DNA of 64,000 nt from Prauserella rugosa (GCF_000719975.1 NZ_JOIJ01000010.1:62001-126000); one strand, 5' to 3'. Positions 24,565 through 34,678 are shown, numbered from the stretch's first letter. Notes: a model not told the origin generated them from the letters alone. Numbers and translations: made by a program.

Positions 24565-26331
24565 TTATACCGGGGTGATGGGGAGACGGAGGGCGCCCGG
24601 GGCCTCGGCGGGGACCGCGGGGCGGCGCGGGGCGACCGGGTCGATGCGGCGGTACGGCTCGTCCTGCGACGGGCGCGGGTCCGGCTCCCCCGCGTTCGGC
24701 CAGAACGAGAACGCCCGCTCCGCCTGCGCCGTGATCGTCAGCGACGGGTTCACGCCGAGGTTCGCCGTGATCGCGGTGCCGTCCACGATGTGCAGGTTCG
24801 GATAGCCGAACACGCGATGGTACGGGTCGATGACGCCCTCGTCCGGGTTCGTGCCGATCGGTGCGCCGCCGATGAAGTGTGCGGTCAGCGGGATGTCGAA
24901 GATCTCGCCCCACGTACCGCCCGCGACGCCGTCGATGTGTTCCGCGGTGCGCTCCGTGGCCTCGTGACCGGCCGGGATGAACGTGGGGTTCGGCTCGCCG
25001 TGGCCCTGCTTCGAGGTGAACCTGCGCCGTCCGAACGGGCCGCGCTTGGTGAACGTCGTGATGGAGTTGTCGAGGCTCTGCATGACGAGCAGGATCACGG
25101 TCCGCTCGCTCCACCTGTAGCCGTTGAGCATCTTCAAGCACTTCACCGGGTGCTTGATCATGTACTTGGCCAGCTGCTTCCACCGCGGCTCCGCGAGGCT
25201 GCCGTCGGTGGCGATCGTCTGCAGCAGGCTCATCGCGTTGCTGCCCTTGCCGTAGCGCACGGGCTCGATGTGCGTGTTCTCGTCGGGGTGGATCGACGAG
25301 GTGATCGCCACGCCCCTGCTGTAGTCGTTCTCGGGGTCGACCGACGTGCGCGCGGCGCCGAGGATCGCCTCGGAGTTGGTGCGCGTCAGCTCGCCGAGCC
25401 GCGTGGACAGCCGCGGCAACGTGCCGTTGTCGCGCATCGCGTGCAACAGCTTCTGCGTGCCCCACGTGCCGGCCGCCATGACGACGTGACCCGCCGTGAC
25501 GGTCGTGGTGAAGCGCTTCGACGTCGTGCCCGTCTTGCGCAGGTCGACCTCGAAACCCCCTCCTCCGCCGGCTACACCGTCGTCGGCGCGGGTGCCCCCA
25601 TTTCCTCGCGGCCGCACGGCCGTCACCGTCGTCATCGGCACGACGTGTGCCCCGCCCTGTTCGGCCAGGTAGAGGTAGTTCTTGACCAGCGTGTTCTTCG
25701 CTCCGACGCGGCATCCGGTCATACAGGAGCCGCATTCGGTGCAGCCCGTGCGGTCCGGCCCCGCTCCCCCGAAGAACGGGTCGGCGACCTGCTTGCCCGG
25801 CTCGCCGAAGTACACGCCCACCGGCGTGGCGTGATAGCTGTCGGCGACGCCCATGTCGGCGGCGACCTTGCGCATCACCTCGTCCGACGGCGTGACCGTC
25901 GGGTTGAGGTTCACCCCGAGCATGCGGCTGGCCTGGTCGTAGTACGGCGCGAGCTCGCTCTCCCAGTCGGTGATGTGCGCCCACTGCGGATCGCGGTAGA
26001 ACGGCGACAACGGCCGGTACAGGGTGTTCGCGTACACCAGCGATCCGCCGCCGACGCCCGAGCCGGCGAGGATCATGCAGTCCCGCAGCAGGTGCACCCG
26101 CTGGATGCCGTAGCACCCCAGCTGCGGCGCCCACAGGTACTTGCGCAGATCCCACGACGTCTGGGCGAACTCCTCGTCGGTGAACCGCCTGCCCGCCTCG
26201 ACGACGCCGACGCGGTAGCCCTTCTCCGTCAGCCGCAACGCCGCAACGCTGCCACCGAAGCCGGAGCCGACGACGAGGACGTCGTAGTCGAAGTTCGTGC
26301 CATCCCCACTGATGGTGTTACGCGAAGTCAC
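24565..26331 (-). CDS. choD: GMC-family FAD oxidoreductase, cholesterol oxidase-like
   Basis: 588 residues. FAD Rossmann motif VVGSGFGGSVAALRL lies near residues 20-34, and AGSGVGGGSLVYANTLYRP is the flavin-contact segment. A cysteine cluster CTECGSCMTGCRVGAKNTL (about 195-215) is typical of the ChoD-type GMC branch, and FIGGAPIGTNPDEGVIDP with VVDGTAITANLGVNPSLT is the C-terminal FAD region. It is annotated as cholesterol oxidase in mycobacteria (Rv3409c), where sterol oxidation is debated. It lies downstream of guaB3-guaB2 in the same order as in Mycobacterium. TACAGT ends six bases before the GTG, so the start is probably leaderless. Confidence 0.88.
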   Translation of the reverse strand: MTSRNTISGDGTNFDYDVLVVGSGFGGSVAALRLTEKGYRVGVVEAGRRFTDEEFAQTSWDLRKYLWAPQLGCYGIQRVHLLRDCMILAGSGVGGGSLVYANTLYRPLSPFYRDPQWAHITDWESELAPYYDQASRMLGVNLNPTVTPSDEVMRKVAADMGVADSYHATPVGVYFGEPGKQVADPFFGGAGPDRTGCTECGSCMTGCRVGAKNTLVKNYLYLAEQGGAHVVPMTTVTAVRPRGNGGTRADDGVAGGGGGFEVDLRKTGTTSKRFTTTVTAGHVVMAAGTWGTQKLLHAMRDNGTLPRLSTRLGELTRTNSEAILGAARTSVDPENDYSRGVAITSSIHPDENTHIEPVRYGKGSNAMSLLQTIATDGSLAEPRWKQLAKYMIKHPVKCLKMLNGYRWSERTVILLVMQSLDNSITTFTKRGPFGRRRFTSKQGHGEPNPTFIPAGHEATERTAEHIDGVAGGTWGEIFDIPLTAHFIGGAPIGTNPDEGVIDPYHRVFGYPNLHIVDGTAITANLGVNPSLTITAQAERAFSFWPNAGEPDPRPSQDEPYRRIDPVAPRRPAVPAEAPGALRLPITPV

Positions 26332-26415
26332 ACCAAAACTGTAACCAGCGGGACGGTTTCTGACCAGAGGTAAGTTACCGACGGGTCAATCACGCAGCGT
26401 GCCGGAACGCGACGA

Positions 26416-27597
26416 TCAGTGGCGCACCGTGAGGCCGACGCGCTGGAACTCCTTGAGGTCGGAGTAGCCCGTCTTCGCCAGCGCGCGCCGCAGCGCACCG
26501 AACAGGTTGACCGTGCCGCTCGGGTCCTGGGCGGGACCGTGCAGGAGCGTGCGCAGGTCCACCGAGTCGACCGGACCGCCGTCCCCGGCCACCCGCGCCA
26601 CGCGCGAACGCGGCAGCGACGGGTGCGCAGCAGCCGACGTCCAGTACAGCCCGCGACCCGGCGCCTCGGCAGCGGCCGCCAGCGGAGCACCGAGCATCAC
26701 GGCGTCGGCACCGCACGCCACGGCCTTCGCGATGTCACCGGAGTGCCGCACCCCACCGTCGGCCAGCACGTGGACGTAGCGGCCGCCCGTCTCGTCGAGG
26801 TAGTCCCGGCGCGCGGCCGCGGCGTCGATCAACGCGGTCGCCATCGGAACCCCGATGCCCAGCACCTGGTCGGTGGTCGTCACGCCGGGGCTGTAGCCGT
26901 GCCCGACGATCACGCCCGCCGCACCGGTGCGCATGAGATGCATGGCGGTGCGGTAGTCGCTCACGCCACCGGCGATGACCGGGACGTCGAGGTCGGCGAT
27001 GAAGTCCTTGAGGTTCAGCGGCTCGGTGTCGCTGTCCGCGCCGTCGCCGCCGTCCGCGTCACCGGTGCCCACGTGCTCCGCGGACACGATCGTGCCCTGC
27101 ACGATGAGGATCTCCACGCCCGCGGACAGCAGGTGCGGGGTCAGCTCGGCGGCGTGCTGCGGGCTCACGCGCGCGGCCACGGTGGTCCCCGAGTCACGGA
27201 CCGTCCGCACCGCCTCGGTGAGCAGGTCGGGACGCACCGGCGCCGAGTGCAGCTCCTGGAGCCTGCGCACCACCTCGGACGGCGCGGCACCCTCCTTTGC
27301 CGCCTCGGCGACCTTGGCGAGCGCGCTCTCGGCGTCGGCGTGCCTGGCCCACAGGCCCTCGGCGTTCAGCGCGCCGAGGCCGCCGAGCTTGCCGATCTCG
27401 ACGGCGGTGTGCGGCGAGACGACGGCGTCCGAAGGGTGCGTCACCAGCGGCAGGTCGAACCGGTAGGCGTCGATCTGCCAGGCCGTGGACACCACCTTCG
27501 ACGACCGCGTCCTGCGCGACGGCACGATGTCGATGTCGTCGAAGTCGTACGACCGCCGCGCGGTCCGTCCCATGCCGATCTCGACCAGATCCCGCAC
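26416..27597 (-). CDS. guaB3: IMP dehydrogenase-family protein GuaB3
   Basis: 393 residues with a TIM-barrel IMPDH core but no CBS domains: YDFDDIDIVPSRRTRSSKVV, VPVIAGGVSDYRTAMHLMRTGAAGVIVG, then VHVLADGGVRHSGDIAKAVACGADAVMLG. The active-site loop of true IMPDH (GPGSICTTR) is replaced by GHGYSPGVTTTDQVLG, so the catalytic Cys is missing. The GuaB3 branch is conserved in actinobacteria next to guaB2; related proteins have been described both as inactive and as active CBS-less IMPDH or GMP-reductase-like enzymes. GTG 27597 follows GGAGAGG. It lies 80 bases downstream of guaB2. Confidence 0.92.
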   Translation of the reverse strand: MRDLVEIGMGRTARRSYDFDDIDIVPSRRTRSSKVVSTAWQIDAYRFDLPLVTHPSDAVVSPHTAVEIGKLGGLGALNAEGLWARHADAESALAKVAEAAKEGAAPSEVVRRLQELHSAPVRPDLLTEAVRTVRDSGTTVAARVSPQHAAELTPHLLSAGVEILIVQGTIVSAEHVGTGDADGGDGADSDTEPLNLKDFIADLDVPVIAGGVSDYRTAMHLMRTGAAGVIVGHGYSPGVTTTDQVLGIGVPMATALIDAAAARRDYLDETGGRYVHVLADGGVRHSGDIAKAVACGADAVMLGAPLAAAAEAPGRGLYWTSAAAHPSLPRSRVARVAGDGGPVDSVDLRTLLHGPAQDPSGTVNLFGALRRALAKTGYSDLKEFQRVGLTVRH

Positions 27598-27677
27598 GTG
27601 TCAGTCCTCTCCAGCGCCCGCTGCTCGAGCGCCTCGTTCCCCGTGGCTTCACGTCCCGCCGCGACCGCGGCGGCGTG

Positions 27678-29249
<1,572 letters not shown>

Positions 29250-29335
29250 TCACGCGGGGAGTGCGACACGGCTGAATGCCTCGTAACCGATGGTATCTGG
29301 ACGCACCCGGGTCCCTTCCCGGTACCGTGCAGCCC

Positions 29336-29722
29336 GTGCCGCACGACGTGTTGCCCCCAGACCCATTCGCCGACGACCCCGACGACCCGGCCAAGGAGAT
29401 CGCCGACCGCGAGGAACCCGCAGGTGAGCCGATCTCCGACGAGGAGCGTTCCGAGCTGCTCGCCGACCTCGCGGATCTGGCCGTCTACCAGGCGCTCCTC
29501 GAACCTCGCGGGGTGCGCGGGATCGTCGTGGACTGCGGCGAGTGCGACCTTCCCCACTACCACGACTGGCACCTGCTGCGGGCAAGTCTCGAGCAGCTGC
29601 TGGCCGATGGTCGGATGCGCCCGCACGAGCCCGCGTTCGATCCGGACCCGGCCGACTACGTGACGTGGGACTACTGCCGCGGCTTCGCCGACGGCATCAC
29701 AGCCACGGAAAACGCCTACTGA
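29336..29722 (+). CDS. DUF5319-family protein
   Basis: 128 residues, acidic, cytosolic. The conserved block GVRGIVVDCGECDLPHYHDWHLLRASLEQLL contains two Cys and several His in a CGEC...HYHDWH pattern that could bind a metal; a second Cys/Tyr block is YVTWDYCRGFADGI. It matches the actinobacterial family found next to guaB2 (Rv3412). GTG 29336 is favoured because TACCGT ends seven bases upstream, giving a leaderless start; an ATG 20 codons upstream lacks support. Function is unknown; the constant linkage to guaB2 suggests a link with purine or redox metabolism. Confidence 0.87.
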   Translation: MPHDVLPPDPFADDPDDPAKEIADREEPAGEPISDEERSELLADLADLAVYQALLEPRGVRGIVVDCGECDLPHYHDWHLLRASLEQLLADGRMRPHEPAFDPDPADYVTWDYCRGFADGITATENAY

Positions 29723-29768
29723 CCTGCTGACGGGCAGTCCGGTCCGGCAGCGCCCGAGTTGTCTGCCC

Positions 29769-29795
29769 GCGCCTGTTCGCGTGTAGCGAACAGGC
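29769..29795. other. Perfect 11-bp hairpin
   Basis: CGCCTGTTCGC (29769-29779) and GCGAACAGGCG (29785-29795) pair perfectly around a five-base loop, 46 bases after the DUF5319 stop. There is no U-tract. It may be a first terminator or an RNA-processing element. Downstream to 29900 are short imprecise repeats of ACCGGCTCTCA and AGCTCAGTGCG. Confidence 0.5.
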
Positions 29796-29900
29796 GATGC
29801 GCTGCGCACCGGCTCTCAGTGCGTACCGGCTCTCACCGCGCGGACGAGCTCAGTGCGTCAACGAACCCAGCGCGCCAACCAGCTCAGTGCGCCAATGACG

Positions 29901-29943
29901 AAAGCCCCACGGCGACCTGTAAACCAGGCCTCCGTGGGGCTTT
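29901..29943. terminator. Bidirectional terminator between DUF5319 gene and rsdA
   Basis: AAAGCCCCACGG (29901-29912) and CCGTGGGGCTTT (29932-29943) form a perfect 12-bp stem, with a smaller CCTGTAAACCAGG hairpin in the loop. T residues follow on the plus strand and on the minus strand the A-run gives UUU, so it can end both convergent transcripts. Confidence 0.85.
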
Positions 29944-29968
29944 TCGCGTGTTCGTCGTGGACCGGCGG

Positions 29969-31093
29969 TCAGTTGCTGCTGCCCGACAGGGCGGGCGACT
30001 CACCCGAACCGCTGCTGCCGGAGGAGCTGCCGCTCTCGCCGGTGGGATGCGTCGACGGGTCCGGCTCCTCGGGCCACGTCGGGGTGTCCGTCGGAGTGTC
30101 GTCCGGCTCGGTCGTCGTCGGGTCCGACGGGTCCGTGGTCGTCGGGTCGGACGGGTCGGGCCCGGGCTGCGGCCGCGAGTCGGTCGGCGACGACGAGTCC
30201 GGCGAGGACGAGTCCGGCGACGTGGGCTTCGACGTGGAGCTGTCGCTCTCCGACGACGTCGCGGGGGGCGGGTTGTTCTCGGGACGGTCCTCGAGCTGTG
30301 CCATGAGCTGCATGTGCCTGGCCTTCAGCTGCGCGGCCTCCTCCGAGCTCACGTTCTTCAGGTCGTGCTCGGCCTTCGACAGCGCCGACCGGGCCTCCTC
30401 GTACCGGTCGGAGGCCATCGCGAGCCGCGCCTCGTCCATGGACGAACGCACCGACGCCGCGGCCTCGACGGACCGCGCGTGGTCGGCGTAGAGCACCTTG
30501 CTCAGGCCCCAGAGCGTGTCGCCGGGCTGGGCGTCCCTCGCGGCGAGGGAGGTTCCGGTGAAGCCGATCGCCAGCACCGCGGCGGCCGCGGCGACGGGCA
30601 CCATGAACCGGCGCTTGTGCCCACGGCCCGCGTGCTTCCTGGCCAGCGAGGCGGTCTTGATCTCGGTGACCGCCGTGTCGAGGTCGACCAGCTCGGGAAT
30701 CCGCTCGGTGTCGATGTCGCGGCGCCACGCCAGCAGCACCGCGTTGAGCTCGTCGTCACCCAGCTCGTCGGCGGTCCGCGGGTCGGGCCCGCCGAGCGCG
30801 TCGAGCAGCGCGTCGTCGGCCTGCACCACCGTCAGGTCGACCGCGTCCGCGTCCTGCTCGGCACCGTCGACTCCGGCTGCACCGTCGGCGTCCTGCGACG
30901 TCGCGTCCGTGCCCTCGGAGCCGTGCGCGGTGTGATCCGACGAGTGCGAGCCGTTGCGCGCGGCCTCGATCGCCGCGGTCAGGTCGGTGACCTCCGCGCC
31001 GCCCGTGTTGTCGGTGCTGTCCTGGCCCTCGACCGCGTCGACGTCCCGTTCCGGCTCGTCGGCCGGACCGTGGGGACCGGTGTGTTCCGTCAC
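29969..31093 (-). CDS. rsdA: Anti-sigma-D factor RsdA-like
   Basis: 374 residues. The N-terminal 145 residues are cytosolic and acidic with DDALLDALGGPDPRTADELG and ELNAVLLAWRRDIDTE, the sigma-binding signature of RsdA. One membrane span (FMVPVAAAAAVLAIGFTG) lies near residues 163-180. Outside are a helical segment (ASVRSSMDEARLAMASDRYE) and a long Ser/Pro/Thr/Asp-rich tail. RsdA holds sigma D inactive until proteolysis releases it. The GTG start directly abuts the sigD stop (TGA-GTG), so the two are translationally coupled, which fits a 1:1 sigma/anti-sigma pair. It matches Rv3413c. Confidence 0.88.
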   Translation of the reverse strand: MTEHTGPHGPADEPERDVDAVEGQDSTDNTGGAEVTDLTAAIEAARNGSHSSDHTAHGSEGTDATSQDADGAAGVDGAEQDADAVDLTVVQADDALLDALGGPDPRTADELGDDELNAVLLAWRRDIDTERIPELVDLDTAVTEIKTASLARKHAGRGHKRRFMVPVAAAAAVLAIGFTGTSLAARDAQPGDTLWGLSKVLYADHARSVEAAASVRSSMDEARLAMASDRYEEARSALSKAEHDLKNVSSEEAAQLKARHMQLMAQLEDRPENNPPPATSSESDSSTSKPTSPDSSSPDSSSPTDSRPQPGPDPSDPTTTDPSDPTTTEPDDTPTDTPTWPEEPDPSTHPTGESGSSSGSSGSGESPALSGSSN

Positions 31094-31666
31094 TCAGACC
31101 ACCTCCTCTGCGGCCAGCACCTTGCGCAGCCGCGCGAGAGCACGGTGCTGAGCGACCCGGACCGCGCCGGGGGTCGACCCCACGGCCTCTGCGGTCTCCT
31201 CCGCGGAGAGTCCGACGACCACACGCAACACCACGATCTCGCGTTGTTTCTCCGGCAGGACCTGCAGCAGCTTCGTCATGCGCTCGTTCAGCTCGCCCTG
31301 GATGGCGAACTGTTCGGGCCCGACGTCGCGCTCCATCTCGTCCGGCACCTCGGCGACCGGCTCCGCCCTGTTCCTGGCGGCCGCGCGGTGTGCGTCGGCC
31401 ACCTTGTGGGCGGCGATGCCGTAGACGAACGCCAGGAACGGTCGTCCCTGGTCGCGGTAGGAGGGCAATGCGGTCAGCACCGCGAGACACACCTCCTGAG
31501 CCACGTCGTCTGCCGAAGCGTACGAACGCTCCTGCCTGCCAACTCGGGCGCGGCAGTACCGCACCACAAGGGGACGGATCGAAGCGAGCAGCCGCTCGAC
31601 CGCTTGCTGATCTCCCTCAACAGCGGCGGCGACCGACTCGTCCAGTCCATCCCCCACAGTGGCCAT
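31094..31666 (-). CDS. sigD: ECF-type RNA polymerase sigma factor SigD
   Basis: 190 residues. Region 2 includes YCRARVGRQERSYASADDVAQEVCLAVLTALPSYR and FLAFVYGIAAHKVADAHR; region 4 is LNERMTKLLQVLPEKQREIVVLRVVVGLSAEETAEAVGSTPGAVRVAQHRALARLR. The ECF architecture (no region 1 or 3) is clear. In mycobacteria SigD directs resuscitation-promoting factor and envelope genes and is tied to the stringent response. ATG 31666 gives a normal length; the Shine-Dalgarno is weak (GGGA). It is followed without a gap by rsdA. The Streptomyces neighbour of bldM is the same type of sigma factor. Confidence 0.92.
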   Translation of the reverse strand: MATVGDGLDESVAAAVEGDQQAVERLLASIRPLVVRYCRARVGRQERSYASADDVAQEVCLAVLTALPSYRDQGRPFLAFVYGIAAHKVADAHRAAARNRAEPVAEVPDEMERDVGPEQFAIQGELNERMTKLLQVLPEKQREIVVLRVVVGLSAEETAEAVGSTPGAVRVAQHRALARLRKVLAAEEVV

Positions 31667-31880
31667 CGCAGACAACGATCCCGGTGTTACGTCTCGGTGT
31701 GCATGAAAAGCGGCGTGCGGGCCTGAGCGTCCCTCACGCCGGTGATGCGACCACAGTACCTGGCCGCTCCCTGTGTTCCGCGTGAGTTCCGAGCGCTCGC
31801 AGTGCGCGCGTGACGCGCCCCACGCCGTTCGCGGTGACCTTCCGATCGGCACCGCGGCGTGGGCGCAGTTCACAGTACAA

Positions 31881-31912
31881 CGGGGCGCGGCATGCAGGCA
31901 TGCCGCGCCCCG
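31881..31912. terminator. Strong hairpin downstream of bldM
   Basis: CGGGGCGCGGCATGC (31881-31895) and GCATGCCGCGCCCCG (31898-31912) are perfectly complementary over 15 bp with almost no loop, so the inner pairs will open. CTTTG follows on the plus strand and TTGTA on the minus strand. It is well placed to end the minus-strand bldM transcript. Confidence 0.7.
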
Positions 31913-31916
31913 CTTT

Positions 31917-31952
31917 GAGTGCAGTTGTGAGTGCAGTTGTGAGTGCAGTTGT
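31917..31952. repeat. Three perfect 12-bp tandem repeats
   Basis: GAGTGCAGTTGT is repeated three times (31917, 31929, 31941) directly after the hairpin, then decays into a related GCGCGGTTGT. It is intergenic and non-coding. Confidence 0.85.
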
Positions 31953-32122
31953 CCGCGCGGTTGTCGGTGCACGTGTCGGCCTGCCGCGCCGGCGGCCGAC
32001 GGATTCGCGAACGTCCCGGACTGCGGGTGTTGCTGTGAGCTGTCCTACTCGTCGGCGTGGGCCGCGGGGACCCAGCGGGCCCCGAGCGGCTCAAGCTACG
32101 AGCGAGTCAGGCCACAAGCGGC

Positions 32123-32719
32123 TCAGGCGACAAGACCGCGGCGGAAACCGTGGGCCACGGCCTGCGCGCGGTCGCGCACACCGAGCTTGCGGAACAGCCG
32201 GCGCGCGTGGGTCTTCACCGTGTCCTCGGACAGGTACAGCTCGCGGCCGATCTGCCCGTTGCTCTTGCCCTGCGCCATGCCGCGCAGCACCTGCAGTTCG
32301 CGCTCGGTGAGCTGCACGCCGGGGTCGGCGGGCTGCCGCTGCGCGGGCACGGAGGTGCTGGCCAGGGTGTGGGCGAGCGCGGCGACCAGCTCGGGGCGCG
32401 AGGCGTCCCAGCGCAGGTAGCCGCGAGCACCGCCGGCGATCGCCGCGGCGATGCTGCCCGCGTCGTCGGGCGCACCGAAGACGATCACGTTCGCCTGGGG
32501 GTTCGCGGAGACGAGACGACGGGTCGCCTCGACACCGGTGGGCACCGCGCGCTGCGTACCGACGAGCACGACGTCGACCGGCTGCCGCGAGTAGCGAGCC
32601 AGCAACTCGTCACCGTGCGCTACACAGTCGATGCGACTGACGCCGGGCACAGCGGACATCACACGGGTGAGCCCTTCGCGGACACTGCGTCGATCGTCGC
32701 AGATCAAGACCGTTGTCAC
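32123..32719 (-). CDS. bldM: BldM-like orphan response regulator
   Basis: 198 residues: a receiver-like domain (1-120) and a LuxR helix-turn-helix (LTERELQVLRGMAQGKSNGQ, SEDTVKTHARRLFRKLGVRD). The acidic pair Asp8-Asp9 is present, but the phospho-acceptor position 54 is Gly (VDVVLVGTQRAVPTG) and the conserved Lys region reads YLRWDA, so ordinary phosphorylation is unlikely. Neighbours sigD, whiB3/whiD and groES-groEL match the Streptomyces bldM locus. In Streptomyces BldM drives sporulation genes as a homodimer or with WhiI. No kinase gene is near. Orthology is inferred from context plus domain layout. Confidence 0.82.
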   Translation of the reverse strand: MTTVLICDDRRSVREGLTRVMSAVPGVSRIDCVAHGDELLARYSRQPVDVVLVGTQRAVPTGVEATRRLVSANPQANVIVFGAPDDAGSIAAAIAGGARGYLRWDASRPELVAALAHTLASTSVPAQRQPADPGVQLTERELQVLRGMAQGKSNGQIGRELYLSEDTVKTHARRLFRKLGVRDRAQAVAHGFRRGLVA

Positions 32720-32848
32720 GGGGGTTCCTTCCTGCAGCCGGGTGACGTACTACCCCCACTATCGGACGCTTTAGGCCGGACCTTGACACGATCTGGTGGC
32801 TTTTTTGAAATTTCTCTGACCCGTCTGCCGGAGCGGCCGGTTCACGAC

Positions 32849-33988
32849 TCAGATCGGCATCCACGGCGAGGACACCGCGAGTCTGCGTGCCTCGGGATCA
32901 GCGCTCCGTAACAGAGCGTGTACCTCACGCGTGGCGCGCGCACGGTGCTGCGCGCCACGGCCTCCCTGGGCGAGGTCGGCCGCGAGCAGCAGGGCCGGCC
33001 ACGACAGCGAGCGCAATCCCCTCGTCTCGATCACCTCGAGGGCCGAGTCGACGAGCTCACCCGCCCGCACCCGATCCTGGCCGCCTCCTCGCGCGGCGAG
33101 TGCGGCGGCCAGGACCAGTTCGGACTTCGCACGATGCCGGGGCACACGCGGCCCGAGAGCCCCGGGATCCGCGGGCCCGTTGAGATCCGCGGTGCCGGCG
33201 GGAGCTGCGGGATCTGTGGGATCTGCGGCAGCTGCGGGAGCTGCCGCATGGGCAGGAACGGCGGGGTCGGCAGGCTCGGCGAGTACCGCCAGTGCGGCCT
33301 CGGCCCGCCCGACGGCGGTCTGCGGGTCGCCGCCTGCCAACGCGGCCTCCGCGCCCACCCAGCCCGCGCGCACGCGCGATCGCCACGACAGCACGGCCGG
33401 CTCCACACCGGCAGCGCACTCAGTGCCGGCCCGGTCGCCACTCCTGTCACTGGCCCCGGTATCGCCACTTCCGCCGCGGCTGCCGGTGCCGCTCAGGACT
33501 CGGGCGACGAGACCGCCGGCCAGATCGGGACGTCCGGTGCCGAGCCGGTCGGCGGCGAGACCGAGAAGGGCGTCCGCCCACGCGCCTGCCGCGTCGACCC
33601 CGTCGGCGTCCTGCGCCATCGGCCCCGCCGGCCCGGGCTCGGGCCGATCCGGCGACGCGGTGATGCGCGCCAGCGCGAGGCCGTCGAGGCGCAGGGCCGC
33701 GGCGTGCCCTCCGAGCTGCCTGCGGTGCGAGGCGAGCGTGCTCGCGGCCAGCGACGACAACACGGCCCCACCAGAACCGGCACCAGCACCGGCCCCGTGG
33801 ATCAACGGCTGCAGCAACGTGGCCGCCGCCGCGTAGTGCCCCCGAGCTCCCAGAGCGACCGCCGCAAGCCAACACTCACGGTCCGTACGGGCCGCCGCGA
33901 CGATCCGGTGACGCGATCGGGTCTCCGGATGGGGGACGTCACCGAACGCCAACTGGCGCAAACGGTTCTCCACTGTCACGGTCACCAC
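32849..33988 (-). CDS. Rv3415c-like conserved hypothetical protein
   Basis: 379 residues, Ala-rich and mostly helical, with TPR-like segments: ECWLAAVALGARGHYAAAATLLQPLI, LASLAASTLASHRRQLGGHAAALRLDGLALARI and VLAAALAARGGGQDRVRAGELVDSALEV. Low-complexity Ala/Pro/Asp insertions (AVPAHAAAPAAAADPTDPAA) near residues 245-275 look expanded. There is no signal or membrane span. It is divergent from whiB and upstream of bldM, the place of Rv3415c next to whiB3 in Mycobacterium. Function is unknown; an adaptor role for developmental regulators is possible. The start is uncertain because several GTG codons lie in frame. Confidence 0.72.
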   Translation of the reverse strand: MVTVTVENRLRQLAFGDVPHPETRSRHRIVAAARTDRECWLAAVALGARGHYAAAATLLQPLIHGAGAGAGSGGAVLSSLAASTLASHRRQLGGHAAALRLDGLALARITASPDRPEPGPAGPMAQDADGVDAAGAWADALLGLAADRLGTGRPDLAGGLVARVLSGTGSRGGSGDTGASDRSGDRAGTECAAGVEPAVLSWRSRVRAGWVGAEAALAGGDPQTAVGRAEAALAVLAEPADPAVPAHAAAPAAAADPTDPAAPAGTADLNGPADPGALGPRVPRHRAKSELVLAAALAARGGGQDRVRAGELVDSALEVIETRGLRSLSWPALLLAADLAQGGRGAQHRARATREVHALLRSADPEARRLAVSSPWMPI

Positions 33989-34102
33989 GGGAGCATCCTG
34001 CCCTTCGGGCGAGGCGTCGCCGTATCCGGCGACACGAAGGCCACTCTGTGTCGCCTATCACACCGCCGGGGGATGCCTAAAGAATGAATCGGGGCAGATC
34101 CC

Positions 34103-34131
34103 TTGAACAACTTTTCCCACACTCCTAACGT
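34103..34131 (+). promoter_or_regulatory. Promoter of whiB3/whiD with palindrome at the start site
   Basis: TTGAAC (34103-34108), a 17-base spacer and TAACGT (34126-34131) form a good housekeeping-type promoter, predicting transcription from about 34138. The inverted repeat GTGCA (34130-34134)/TGCAC (34141-34145) overlaps the start site and may be an operator. The leader would be about 70 bases. Confidence 0.55.
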
Positions 34132-34209
34132 GCACCTCGTTGCACCAAATGGAGTAGCAGTAGCACCTCCGGTTCGCGTGGGACCGGAATGTGAACAAGG
34201 GGGCACCCG

Positions 34210-34509
34210 ATGGCCGATATTCGCCGGCTTCCCGGTCCGAATGCCGATATCTGGGATTGGCAGCTCGAGGGGTCCTGCAGAGGGATGGACAGTGCCTCGT
34301 TCTTCCATCCCGACGGCGAGCGGGGCCCCGCCAGGGCTCGCAGGGAGGCCAGGGCAAAGGCGGTATGCCGGTCCTGCCCGGTGCTGGAGCTGTGCCGCGA
34401 GCACGCCCTGGCGGTCCACGAGCCCTACGGAGTCTGGGGCGGACTGTCGGAAAGCGAGCGGGAACAGCTCATCCACAACGAGCGAAGGTCTCTCACGTTG
34501 ACAATGTGA
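34210..34509 (+). CDS. whiB3: WhiB-family iron-sulfur regulator (WhiB3/WhiD type)
   Basis: 99 residues. The four cluster-binding Cys are in the pattern C-x(29)-CRSCPVLELC, with the first in LEGSCRGMD, and GVWGG follows as the conserved turn; the basic C-terminus (ESEREQLIHNERR) is the DNA-contact part. WhiB proteins bind a 4Fe-4S cluster and region 4 of the main sigma factor. Position next to groES-groEL1 and the Rv3415c-like gene identifies the WhiB3/WhiD branch, which acts in redox response (mycobacteria) and spore maturation (Streptomyces). AAGGGGG lies eight bases before the ATG. A strong terminator follows at 34533. Confidence 0.93.
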   Translation: MADIRRLPGPNADIWDWQLEGSCRGMDSASFFHPDGERGPARARREARAKAVCRSCPVLELCREHALAVHEPYGVWGGLSESEREQLIHNERRSLTLTM

Positions 34510-34532
34510 AACCATTTCCGAGGGGGAAGAAG

Positions 34533-34559
34533 AAAGGGGCGCCGGGGAGGCGCCCCTTT
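34533..34559 (+). terminator. Intrinsic terminator of whiB3
   Basis: AAAGGGGCGCC (34533-34543) and GGCGCCCCTTT (34549-34559) make a perfect 11-bp stem with a GGGGA loop, followed by CTTTTC. It lies 24 bases after the stop codon. Confidence 0.92.
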
Positions 34560-34678
34560 CTTTTCGCTCAAGCATCTTCCCCGCGAAACGCTTCCACGGG
34601 AACCGTCCGCGCTCCGACGTTTTCCGACTGCACGGAAAGCGCCTTTCGGTAACCGGCCGCGGCGGCGCCGACAGCAAC

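Larger units (their letters stand above)
31667..32122. other. 455-bp intergenic region between sigD and bldM
   Basis: It holds the sigD promoter region (31667-31870, no clear -35/-10 seen), a strong hairpin at 31881-31912 and a 12-bp tandem repeat at 31917-31952, described separately. The remainder (31953-32122) shows nothing I can name. No small gene is supported. Confidence 0.4.

Noticed and set aside
29769..29795. tRNA gene near 29770-29940
   Set aside because: The hairpins do not form a cloverleaf and no CCA-end acceptor stem or T-loop was seen.
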